Positions 1 through 5,613 of a stretch of DNA of 5,718 nucleotides are shown here, piece by piece. A program made the position numbers and the translations under genes. Positions within the stretch are counted from its first letter, which is position 1. The number at the start of each line of letters is the position of its first letter. Source of the stretch: Propionibacteriaceae bacterium (lineage in GTDB: Bacteria > Actinomycetota > Actinomycetes > Propionibacteriales > Propionibacteriaceae); the NCBI GenBank assembly GCA_009781325.1, contig WQYJ01000139.1, positions 1-5,718 of the forward strand. Reading direction: 5' to 3'. The notes under the pieces were generated by a model that was not told the origin of the DNA, did not search any database, and saw nothing but the letters and a program-made list of their open reading frames with translations.

Positions 1-216
1 TACCTGCATCTGTGTCGGAGCTGATGAGCCCTCTTCGATCACCGTTAACAACCGCCGACCCTGCGCCGCATCCTTGTTATCGTGGAAGGGGTCTAAGCTC
101 CACCCGACAAACACCCAGACTGACAGGATCATCCCCAGGCAAGCGACGATGATCCAGAGGGCTATCAGCAGACGACCCCACCAAGGGCGGCGATTACGGG
201 TGGCAGTGACACCCAT
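1..216 (-). CDS. Small membrane-anchored protein of unknown function, partial (C-terminus beyond the window)
   Basis: Reading leftward from an ATG at 216-214, an open frame of 72 codons continues without a stop to the window edge. The N-terminus is basic (residues 4-15 contain four Arg and the pair W12-W13). It is followed by one strongly hydrophobic stretch at about residues 16-40, rich in L, I, V, W and G, and then by a polar segment (residues 41-72). This is the pattern of a signal anchor or first transmembrane helix with inside-positive topology. There is no lipobox cysteine. A GAGGA ribosome binding site at 225-229 overlaps the stop codon of the upstream lipoprotein gene and sits 8 bases from the ATG. 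The two genes are 11 bases apart, so they are probably one operon and may act together at the membrane. I do not recognise the family, and the missing C-terminus prevents a functional call. Confidence 0.7.
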   Translation of the reverse strand, partial: MGVTATRNRRPWWGRLLIALWIIVACLGMILSVWVFVGWSLDPFHDNKDAAQGRRLLTVIEEGSSAPTQMQV

Positions 217-224
217 TGTTATTA

Positions 225-229
225 TCCTC
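225..229 (-). promoter_or_regulatory. Ribosome binding site of the partial membrane-protein gene
   Basis: GAGGA on the minus strand lies 8 bases before the ATG at 216-214 and overlaps the TGA stop (230-228) of the lipoprotein gene. It supports this start and suggests translational coupling of the pair. Confidence 0.6.
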
Positions 230-818
230 AGCCGCACATTTCAGAAAGGACATAGTCCAACCCAACATAAACTACGCTTACCTGATCGTCGGGCGTAATG
301 TCTTCATCTCTTGGGTCGAACCAGAAGATGATCGGAACACCAGAATCGAAGATCATCAGAGCTTCCCCATACTTTGAATTCGGGATGACAGCATCTGGAT
401 ACGTGTCCATCACTTTGTCCCAGGTTGAGCCCAGACCGACGCCTTCGGCTGTGAAAGAAGGAAGTATGGGCCTATCTAATCCTTCCCAGCTGATGGAAAT
501 AATCGATGATGTCAGGTCTGGCACAGGTTGGTCTGCATCCCAATGATTGTTCTCCAAGTCGATGAGGTGGACATATCCATGGTCACCTTCGTCAAAGTGT
601 GTCCACGAACAGGGATACTCACCTGGATCCTCTGTCAATGAATAGGATTCTCCCAAAACATACGGGCCAATCCCTGTCCCCGAAATCAGCCAGACATCGT
701 AGTCAGGTTGAGGGGTCTGGACAGTTGGAGGGTCTTCTGCCGTGAGTTGTGTGCACCCACTGAGGGCGGCCACAAGAGCCAACACCATCGTTGCTGCTAA
801 GGAAATTCGCTTGGGCAT
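228..818 (-). CDS. Putative lipoprotein of unknown function
   Basis: The 196-residue product has a clear lipoprotein signal: K3-R4, a hydrophobic core at 7-19, then the lipobox L19-S20-G21-C22, so mature protein would be lipid-anchored at Cys22 on the outer face of the membrane. Next comes a Pro/Thr-rich linker (30-38), then an acidic globular part. Two glycine-rich stretches, G47-T-G-I-G-P-Y-V-L-G56 and E125-G-V-G-L-G-S131, resemble each other and the G-x-G...LG motif common in small actinobacterial exported proteins; this may mark an internal duplication, but that is inference. Only C70 and C195 remain as cysteines after the lipobox, so a disulfide is possible. The start at 818 is chosen because it puts the signal peptide at the N-terminus and has AAAGGA 5 bases upstream. 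A TTG at 902 in the same frame would add 28 polar residues. Divergent from the phosphonate operon, so a shared function is not implied. Confidence 0.8.
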   Translation of the reverse strand: MPKRISLAATMVLALVAALSGCTQLTAEDPPTVQTPQPDYDVWLISGTGIGPYVLGESYSLTEDPGEYPCSWTHFDEGDHGYVHLIDLENNHWDADQPVPDLTSSIISISWEGLDRPILPSFTAEGVGLGSTWDKVMDTYPDAVIPNSKYGEALMIFDSGVPIIFWFDPRDEDITPDDQVSVVYVGLDYVLSEMCG

Positions 819-823
819 AGTTG

Positions 824-829
824 TCCTTT
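824..829 (-). promoter_or_regulatory. Ribosome binding site deciding the lipoprotein start
   Basis: AAAGGA on the minus strand is 5 bases from the ATG at 818-816. It supports this start over the in-frame TTG at 902, which would bury the signal peptide behind 28 polar residues. Confidence 0.6.
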
Positions 830-850
830 GTTTTCTTGATTCCGTTTTCC

Positions 851-856
851 ATGATA
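851..856 (-). promoter_or_regulatory. Candidate -10 element for the leftward lipoprotein operon
   Basis: Minus-strand TATCAT matches TATAAT at five of six bases and lies 32 bases before the ATG at 818, leaving room for a short leader with the AAAGGA site. No convincing -35 hexamer is seen at 16-18 bases: TTGCCA at 867-872 is only 10 bases away. Weak call based on one hexamer. Confidence 0.25.
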
Positions 857-894
857 CTTCACCTTCTGGCAAGCATTTTCTTCCTTTTCTCACA

Positions 895-910
895 TAAGAC
901 AACCGTCTTA
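895..910. promoter_or_regulatory. Perfect inverted repeat TAAGAC-4-GTCTTA (possible operator half)
   Basis: The 6-base arms at 895-900 and 905-910 are exact reverse complements around AACC. The right arm shares bases 908-910 with the next, larger palindrome. The repeat lies in the divergent intergenic region between the lipoprotein gene (start 818) and the AEP operon (start 1014), a sensible place for a regulator. No protein is assigned. Confidence 0.4.
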
Positions 911-936
911 ACTCCTAATGATTCGTCAGGAGTTAA
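908..936. promoter_or_regulatory. Perfect 9-bp inverted repeat TTAACTCCT-11-AGGAGTTAA, candidate operator of the AEP operon
   Basis: Arms at 908-916 and 928-936 are exact reverse complements separated by 11 bases, with arm centres 20 bases apart, about two helical turns, so both would face the same side of the DNA as expected for a dimeric regulator. The site is 78 bases upstream of the phnS start. Known AEP operons in other bacteria are controlled by regulators of several families, including LysR and GntR types, but the regulator is not in this window. It could instead form an RNA hairpin if transcription begins further upstream; without a following U tract it is not a good terminator. Confidence 0.5.
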
Positions 937-1001
937 CCCGCTCGTTGCTTATTCGTCCCCTCAACGTTAGTTCCGCCTGCCTACACTCAACTCGTACCTT
1001 T

Positions 1002-1007
1002 AGGAGG
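1002..1007 (+). promoter_or_regulatory. Strong ribosome binding site of phnS
   Basis: AGGAGG lies 6 bases before the ATG at 1014. Another ATG at 1010, in a different frame and only 2 bases from the site, is too close to be used. This fixes the phnS start and suggests high translation of the binding protein. Confidence 0.75.
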
Positions 1008-1013
1008 TTATGA

Positions 1014-2096
1014 ATGAGAAAAACCATCTCAGCGTGCCTGGTGAGTTTCCTGGCACTATCGTTGACCTTGACCCTGTCGTCTTGCACAGACGGAAGCGGC
1101 GGGGGCGGGTCTGGGGCGCTCTTTGGTGACGCAGACAAGGGAGAAATCGTTGTATACACAGCCCTGGAAGATGAGCAGGTTGAAGAGTACCTAGCAGTGT
1201 TCAATGCTGCGTACCCCGACATCGAAGTCAATATCGTACGCGAGTCGACCGGCATCATCACAGCAAAACTCCTCGCCGAGAAAGACAACCCGGTTGCCGA
1301 CGTCGTGTGGGGAACAGCCGCATCCTCCCTACTCGTTCTCGATGACGAGGGCATGCTCGAGCCATACGCACCTGCTGGAGTCAACACAATTCTCCCGCAG
1401 TTTAAATCCAGTAAGTCAGTACCAACCTGGGTCGGCATCGACGTGTGGGAAACTGCCTTCACGATCAACACAGTTGAACTGGCAAAGCTTGGTCTGACAG
1501 TGGATGACATCCAGTCCTATCAGGACCTGCTTCGTCCCGAACTCAAGGGTCACATTGTCATGTCGAACCCCTCATCCTCAGGGACCGGGCTGCTGACAGT
1601 TACCGGCCTACTGCAGCTAAGTGACAAGAACACCGAAGCTGGGTGGGACTATCTGACTGCGTTGCATGAGAATATCGACCAGTACGTACACTCCGGTTCC
1701 AAGCCCGCCAAGATGGCTGGTGCTGGTGAATGCGTGATTGGTGTGAGCTTCGGCTACATCGGAATCAAGCAGAAGCGCGATGGCAACCCCGTTGAGGTCG
1801 TCTTCCCCCTTGAAGGCTCTGGGTGGGACTTGGAAGCCAATGCACTCATGAAGAAAGACCAGATGAATCGTGCCGCACAGACCTTCTTAGATTGGGCGAT
1901 TTCCGATGAGGCTATGGCTCTCTACAAGGTTAATTACCCGATCATCGCCAATGGACAGGGCGGCAAGTACGAAGGGTTCAGCACGAACCCAGTCGATCAG
2001 TTGATCGACAATGACCTTGCCTGGGTAGCCGCAAACCGCGAGTCGATTCTTGAGGCCTGGACAGCGAAGTTCGATGGCAAGTCCGCACCTCGGTGA
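1014..2096 (+). CDS. phnS: AEP ABC transporter substrate-binding lipoprotein (PhnS2/AepX type)
   Basis: This 360-residue solute-binding protein captures 2-aminoethylphosphonate outside the membrane and passes it to the permease encoded downstream. A signal peptide with K3, a hydrophobic core at 7-21 and the lipobox L21-S22-S23-C24 makes it a lipid-anchored protein. A Gly/Ser linker (27-34) separates anchor and body. The body begins with E44-I-V-V-Y-T-A-L-E52, the first strand typical of the iron/phosphonate/spermidine-like binding fold. The stretch R76 to G100 (S78-T-G-I81, K85-L-L-A-E-K90, A95-D-V-V-W-G100) fits my recollection of the family of putative AEP-binding proteins, as does S184-N-P-S-S-S-G-T-G192, a likely anion-contacting loop. 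Length is usual for the family. The AEP assignment rests on motifs plus the adjoining phnX and phnW; binding of related phosphonates cannot be excluded. It is the first gene of the operon and is followed by an 80-base gap holding a strong hairpin. Confidence 0.9.
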   Translation: MRKTISACLVSFLALSLTLTLSSCTDGSGGGGSGALFGDADKGEIVVYTALEDEQVEEYLAVFNAAYPDIEVNIVRESTGIITAKLLAEKDNPVADVVWGTAASSLLVLDDEGMLEPYAPAGVNTILPQFKSSKSVPTWVGIDVWETAFTINTVELAKLGLTVDDIQSYQDLLRPELKGHIVMSNPSSSGTGLLTVTGLLQLSDKNTEAGWDYLTALHENIDQYVHSGSKPAKMAGAGECVIGVSFGYIGIKQKRDGNPVEVVFPLEGSGWDLEANALMKKDQMNRAAQTFLDWAISDEAMALYKVNYPIIANGQGGKYEGFSTNPVDQLIDNDLAWVAANRESILEAWTAKFDGKSAPR

Positions 2097-2121
2097 CACA
2101 TATCAACCCGAGATGGAGATG

Positions 2122-2157
2122 GGCCCGGCGTACTTCGGGGGACGAGTACGCCGGGCC
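2122..2157 (+). other. Intercistronic stem-loop: perfect 13-bp stem, 10-base loop
   Basis: Arms 2122-2134 (GGCCCGGCGTACT) and 2145-2157 are exact reverse complements, mostly G-C pairs, with the loop at 2135-2144. No T run follows, so this is not a standard intrinsic terminator. It starts 25 bases after the phnS stop and ends 19 bases before the phnT start. In other ABC importer operons, hairpins after the binding-protein gene protect the upstream mRNA or reduce downstream expression, giving more binding protein than permease. That role is inferred here. Confidence 0.75.
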
Positions 2158-2176
2158 GCAGTACAGGAAGTGAATA

Positions 2177-3163
2177 ATGACTCTGCTGGAAGTAGACAAA
2201 GTCACCAAGGCTTTTGATAAGCAAACAGCGCTCAAAGATGTGTCCGCTGTGATTAATCAGGGGGAACTCGTGTGCATTTTGGGTCCTCACGGTTGCGGAA
2301 AGACAACCCTGCTGCGCATCATTGCAGGGCTGGAAACTGCAGACAGCGGCCGGGTTTTCATCAACGATAAAGATGCCACCTACCTGCCCCCTGCTAAGCG
2401 CAATTTCGGGATTGTTTTCCAGTCCTATGCCCTATTTCCCAACATGACTGTCATGGGCAACATACTTTTTGGACTAAAGCAGAAGAAAGGTGTGACCAAG
2501 TTTGAGGCCAAGAGGCGGGCACGGGAGGCTCTGGAATTGGTGGACCTAGCCGAGCATCGAGACAAGTATCCGCGCCAGCTCTCCGGAGGCATGCAGCAGC
2601 GTACGGCACTGGCTCGGGCTATCGCACTGTCTCCGCAGTTCCTTCTTCTCGACGAGCCGCTGTCAGCACTGGATGCAAAAGTACGACTCAAGCTGCGCGG
2701 TGAGATTCGTTCCATTCAGCAGACCCTTGGGATCACCACAGTCATGGTGACCCACGACCAAGAGGAAGCTCTCACGATGGCCGACCGTATCATTGTGATG
2801 AATAACGCTGTCGTGGAACAGATCGGAACTCCTCGTGAGATCTACGACCACCCTGCGACTCCCTTTGTAGCCAACTTCATCGGCACGATGAATTTCTATG
2901 ATTCACGCGGAGAGATCTGTGCCATCAGGCCTGAGAACATCGAAATCGCGAGCGGCAACGCTGCCTACGATGCCGCTGCCCGAGTCAAGGCCATAGAGTT
3001 CAAAGGTGCATTAACTCGCATCTATGGGCTCCTGGCTGATGTGAACGAAGTCTGGGTGGATCTCCCCTCCGAGCAAGCAGATGCCTTATGCCTCCACCCC
3101 GGGGAGATGGTCTACTTGCGGATGCCTGAAGACCGCCTGGTGAAGTATGCAGCGGCAGCCTAG
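2177..3163 (+). CDS. phnT: AEP ABC transporter ATP-binding protein (PhnT type)
   Basis: The 328-residue ATPase powers AEP import as a dimer on the cytoplasmic face of the permease. All nucleotide-binding motifs are present: Walker A G36-P-H-G-C-G-K42-T-T44, Q-loop Q82 in V-F-Q-S-Y-A-L-F-P, signature L135-S-G-G-M139, Walker B L156-L-L-D-E160-P, D-loop S163-A-L-D166, and switch histidine H193 in V-T-H-D-Q-E-E. A C-terminal regulatory (TOBE-like) domain spans about 240-328, opening with A249-I-R-P-E-N-I-E-I257, typical of the spermidine/iron/phosphonate subgroup. The Walker A residue usually Ser is His38, a small departure outside the catalytic core. The start is supported by AGGA at 2165-2168, 8 bases upstream of ATG. 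The stop lies 2 bases before the permease start, so the two are coupled. AEP specificity comes from context; the ATPase alone would only say phosphonate/polyamine/iron-type importer. Confidence 0.9.
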   Translation: MTLLEVDKVTKAFDKQTALKDVSAVINQGELVCILGPHGCGKTTLLRIIAGLETADSGRVFINDKDATYLPPAKRNFGIVFQSYALFPNMTVMGNILFGLKQKKGVTKFEAKRRAREALELVDLAEHRDKYPRQLSGGMQQRTALARAIALSPQFLLLDEPLSALDAKVRLKLRGEIRSIQQTLGITTVMVTHDQEEALTMADRIIVMNNAVVEQIGTPREIYDHPATPFVANFIGTMNFYDSRGEICAIRPENIEIASGNAAYDAAARVKAIEFKGALTRIYGLLADVNEVWVDLPSEQADALCLHPGEMVYLRMPEDRLVKYAAAA

Positions 3164-3165
3164 CG

Positions 3166-4842
3166 ATGCCAGCCAGACTCAAGAGGTACCTCATAGGGCT
3201 GCATCCTTTTCAACTTTTAGTTCTGGTTATCTGTCTAGCCGCGTTCACGGTTGTCTTGATTTTTCCGCTCTTCTCACTGTTTTCCAAAGCCTTCGTCGAT
3301 AAGTCGGGTGATTTCGTCGGTTTCGCCAACTACATCAAATACTTCGATACTCCCTCGCTGACCATTTCGATCCTGAACACAATCGACATCTCACTATGGT
3401 CCACCCTCTTCAGTGTGGTTCTTGGCTTCCTCTATGCCTATGCACTAACCAGGACTCGGATCATCGGAAAGGTCTTCTTCAAGTACACCGCCCTGATCCC
3501 GATCTTCATCCCCACGATCGTTCACGCTCTAGGCCTGGTTTATATGTTCGGCAAACAGGGGATCCTCACCCGGGCGGGATTCTTCCCTTTCGAGTTGTAC
3601 GGACGCCTCGGCATCATCATGGCCGAAACCATCTTCACCTTCCCGCAGGCTTTCCTGATGTTCTATGTGGCTTTGGATTTCACCGATGGCCGACTCTATG
3701 AAGCTGCCGACTCGATCGGGGTTTCCCCGGCAAGAAAACTCCTGCGCATCACATTACCTGAGATCAAATACACCATCATCAACGTTTTCTTTGTCTGTTT
3801 CACCTTGGCATTCACTGATTTTGGTGCTCCGAAAGTCATCGGAGGCAGCTTCTCCGTACTAGCAACTGACGTCTACAAACAAGTCGCTGGTCAGTTCAAT
3901 TTCAGCATGGGTGCAGTTGTCGGGACTTTGTTACTCATTCCAGCCATCACATCCTTCATCGTTGATCGGCTGGTTTCCAACAAAAACTCCGGTACCATCA
4001 GCGCACGAGCGACCGAGCTGATCATTAAGCCTGGGAAGAAGCGCGATGTCTTCTTCTTCATCGTTTGTTCCCTGGTCACAGCTTTCCTTGTCTTCCTGAT
4101 AGTGACGCTGTTCATCGGCGGACTGTCCGCGAACTACCCCTACAACCTGTCTTTCACACTAGATAACTTTTCGTTTAATCGCTCTGTGGGTGGCTTTGGG
4201 GCCTTCACCAACTCGGTAAAAATGGCGGTCTTCACCGCTCTGATCGGTACAGGGTTTGTGTTCATCTACGCCTATATGGTCGAGAAGACCTCGGGGGGGT
4301 CCGTCCTGCGAAAGTACGGAAAGCTGCTCTCGCTTCTCCCGCTGGCACTGCCGGGAATGGTCGTCGGAATCTCGTTCATCTTCTTCTTCAATAATCGCGC
4401 CAACCCGCTGAACTTCATCTACGGGACAATCATCATTCTGGTCATCGCCAACATCCTGCACTACTTCTCTGTACCTTTTCTCACTGCCAGTGCTTGCCTG
4501 AAGAAGCTGGACAAAGAGTACGAATCGGTCTCGGACTCGATGAACGTACCTCGCTGGCGTACTTTTCTCTCCGTGAGTGTGCCGCTCTCATTGCCAGCCA
4601 TCCTGGAGATCTTCATGTACTTCTTCGTCAACGCTATGGTCACTGTTTCCGCTGTGGTCTTCCTCTACAGCGCCAAGTTCAAGATCGCTGCCATCGCCAT
4701 CACGCATATGGAGGAAGCCGGTGACTACGGGCAAGCAGCGGCCATGAGTCTTCTGATTTTGGGCATCAATGTTCTGGTTCGGATTCTCTATGAAGCCGGA
4801 ATCACAATCATCAAACGTCGAACTCGAATTAAGGAGGCATAA
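3166..4842 (+). CDS. phnU: Fused double-domain AEP ABC transporter permease (PhnU2/AepW type)
   Basis: The 558-residue membrane protein forms the AEP channel. About twelve hydrophobic segments are visible, arranged as two homologous halves (about 1-275 and 290-558), so a single chain replaces the two permeases PhnU and PhnV of the Salmonella-type transporter. The first half has a good ATPase-docking EAA loop, E179-A-A-D-S-I-G185 followed by P-A-R-K-L-L-R-I-T-L-P. In the second half the equivalent loop, E453-S-V-S-D-S-M-N460 then P-R-W-R-T-F, lacks the Ala pair and the Gly. Segments include roughly 14-40, 68-93, 105-128, 146-170, 200-220, 245-268, 295-322 and further helices to about 548. No Shine-Dalgarno sequence is seen before the ATG, which follows the phnT stop by 2 bases, so translation is probably coupled. 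Length and two-domain form fit the known family. A run of seven G at 4293-4299 lies in the coding region. Confidence 0.88.
   Translation: MPARLKRYLIGLHPFQLLVLVICLAAFTVVLIFPLFSLFSKAFVDKSGDFVGFANYIKYFDTPSLTISILNTIDISLWSTLFSVVLGFLYAYALTRTRIIGKVFFKYTALIPIFIPTIVHALGLVYMFGKQGILTRAGFFPFELYGRLGIIMAETIFTFPQAFLMFYVALDFTDGRLYEAADSIGVSPARKLLRITLPEIKYTIINVFFVCFTLAFTDFGAPKVIGGSFSVLATDVYKQVAGQFNFSMGAVVGTLLLIPAITSFIVDRLVSNKNSGTISARATELIIKPGKKRDVFFFIVCSLVTAFLVFLIVTLFIGGLSANYPYNLSFTLDNFSFNRSVGGFGAFTNSVKMAVFTALIGTGFVFIYAYMVEKTSGGSVLRKYGKLLSLLPLALPGMVVGISFIFFFNNRANPLNFIYGTIIILVIANILHYFSVPFLTASACLKKLDKEYESVSDSMNVPRWRTFLSVSVPLSLPAILEIFMYFFVNAMVTVSAVVFLYSAKFKIAAIAITHMEEAGDYGQAAAMSLLILGINVLVRILYEAGITIIKRRTRIKEA
4831..4837 (+). 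promoter_or_regulatory. Strong ribosome binding site of phnX
   Basis: AAGGAGG lies inside the last codons of the permease gene, 8 bases before the ATG at 4846. It is the strongest site within the distal part of the operon and fixes the phnX start. Confidence 0.75.
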
Positions 4843-4845
4843 CTG

Positions 4846-5613
4846 ATGGCTATTAAGGCAATCATTCTCGACTGGGCAGGTACGAGCGTCGACTATGGCT
4901 GTTTCGCACCTGTCGAGGCATTTCATTCCGCATTTCAAGCCGTTGGAATGAATCCAACCATCGACGAAATTCGGGCGCCGATGGGGATGGGTAAGAAGGC
5001 TCATATAGCTGCCATGCTTCACGAGAAACCTCATACAGAGAAGGACATTGATGAGATCTACTCACTCTTTGAATCCTGTCTTTTTGAAGGGCTTGCTGCA
5101 CATACCGATCCGCTTCCTGGGGTTGTGGATACTGTTGCGACACTGAGAGAGATGGGCATCAAGATTGGCTCCACAACCGGTTACACCCGGGCAATGATGG
5201 ATGTGGTCGCTCCTGGAGCACTAGAAAAAGGCTATGCGCCTGATTGCCTGGTTTGTCCGGAAGAAGCAGGGGGATTGGGGCGGCCCTTTCCGCACATGCT
5301 GTGGCGCAATCTCGAAACACTCCAGATTGCGTCGATTTCCCAGGTGGTCAAAGTGGGTGACACTGAAGCTGACATTCGAGAGGGGGTCAACGCAGGTTGC
5401 GTCAGCGTAGGTGTACTCGAAGGGTCATCCATGCTTGGCCTGAACCAGGTTGAGTTCGCTTCGCTGGAATTCGACGAAGCACTAGACCTGCTCAGCATCG
5501 CTCAGGATAACTACAAGAACGCCGGAGCCGACTTCGTCATTCGCGACTTTGCTGCACTGCCTGCACTCATTTCATCTATTAATAAAGAACAGAAAGACCG
5601 CAATCATGCTTAA
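4846..5613 (+). CDS. phnX: Phosphonoacetaldehyde hydrolase (phosphonatase)
   Basis: This cytosolic HAD-superfamily enzyme (255 residues) splits phosphonoacetaldehyde into acetaldehyde and phosphate, breaking the C-P bond. Visible family marks are the nucleophile motif D9-W-A-G-T-S-V-D16-Y-G with Asp9 as nucleophile; cap-domain R43-A-P-M-G47 followed by K50, which aligns with the Schiff-base lysine of the Bacillus cereus enzyme, and H53; motif II G108-S-T-T-G-Y-T-R115 followed by M-M-D119; G145-R-P-F-P149; and the acidic motif V170-G-D172-T-E-A-D176. Mg2+ dependence is known for the family. Compared from memory with B. cereus and Pseudomonas-like PhnX, 12 residues are missing in the cap between L58 and H59, while both flanks align without gaps, which explains the short length (family usually about 265-275). 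The active-site residues are kept, so activity is likely. It starts 3 bases after the permease stop and overlaps phnW by 8 bases. Confidence 0.95.
   Translation: MAIKAIILDWAGTSVDYGCFAPVEAFHSAFQAVGMNPTIDEIRAPMGMGKKAHIAAMLHEKPHTEKDIDEIYSLFESCLFEGLAAHTDPLPGVVDTVATLREMGIKIGSTTGYTRAMMDVVAPGALEKGYAPDCLVCPEEAGGLGRPFPHMLWRNLETLQIASISQVVKVGDTEADIREGVNAGCVSVGVLEGSSMLGLNQVEFASLEFDEALDLLSIAQDNYKNAGADFVIRDFAALPALISSINKEQKDRNHA

Noticed and set aside
818..902. Upstream TTG start at 902 for the lipoprotein, with an AGGAG-like site in the palindrome
   Set aside because: It would put 28 polar residues before a clear signal peptide; the AGGAG is part of the dyad and appears on both strands for that reason.
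945..987. Sigma-70-like promoter for phnS: TTGCTT (945-950) or TACACT (982-987)
   Set aside because: No pair of hexamers matches both elements at 16-18 base spacing, so a start of transcription cannot be placed.
959..991. Possible PhoP (PHO) box, GTTCCGC at 970-976 in 11-base phase
   Set aside because: Neighbouring 11-base units do not match the GTTCACC repeat well enough; only one unit is similar.
926..1510. Open frame of 194 codons on the minus strand opposite the 5' half of phnS
   Set aside because: It lies antisense to a well-supported gene, is Ser/Thr/Arg-rich without domains or a ribosome binding site I can see, and would cross the divergent control region.
2122..2157. Intrinsic terminator after phnS
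   Set aside because: The stem is strong but no T run follows, and the next gene continues in the same operon; reported as an intercistronic hairpin instead.
3396..3862. Plus-strand out-of-frame readings inside the permease gene (3396-3701, 3665-3862)
   Set aside because: They are His/Pro-rich translations in the wrong frame of a gene whose product is an unmistakable permease.
4588..5034. Minus-strand frame of 148 codons across the permease/phnX junction
   Set aside because: It is antisense to two certain genes and has a low-complexity composition typical of shadow frames.
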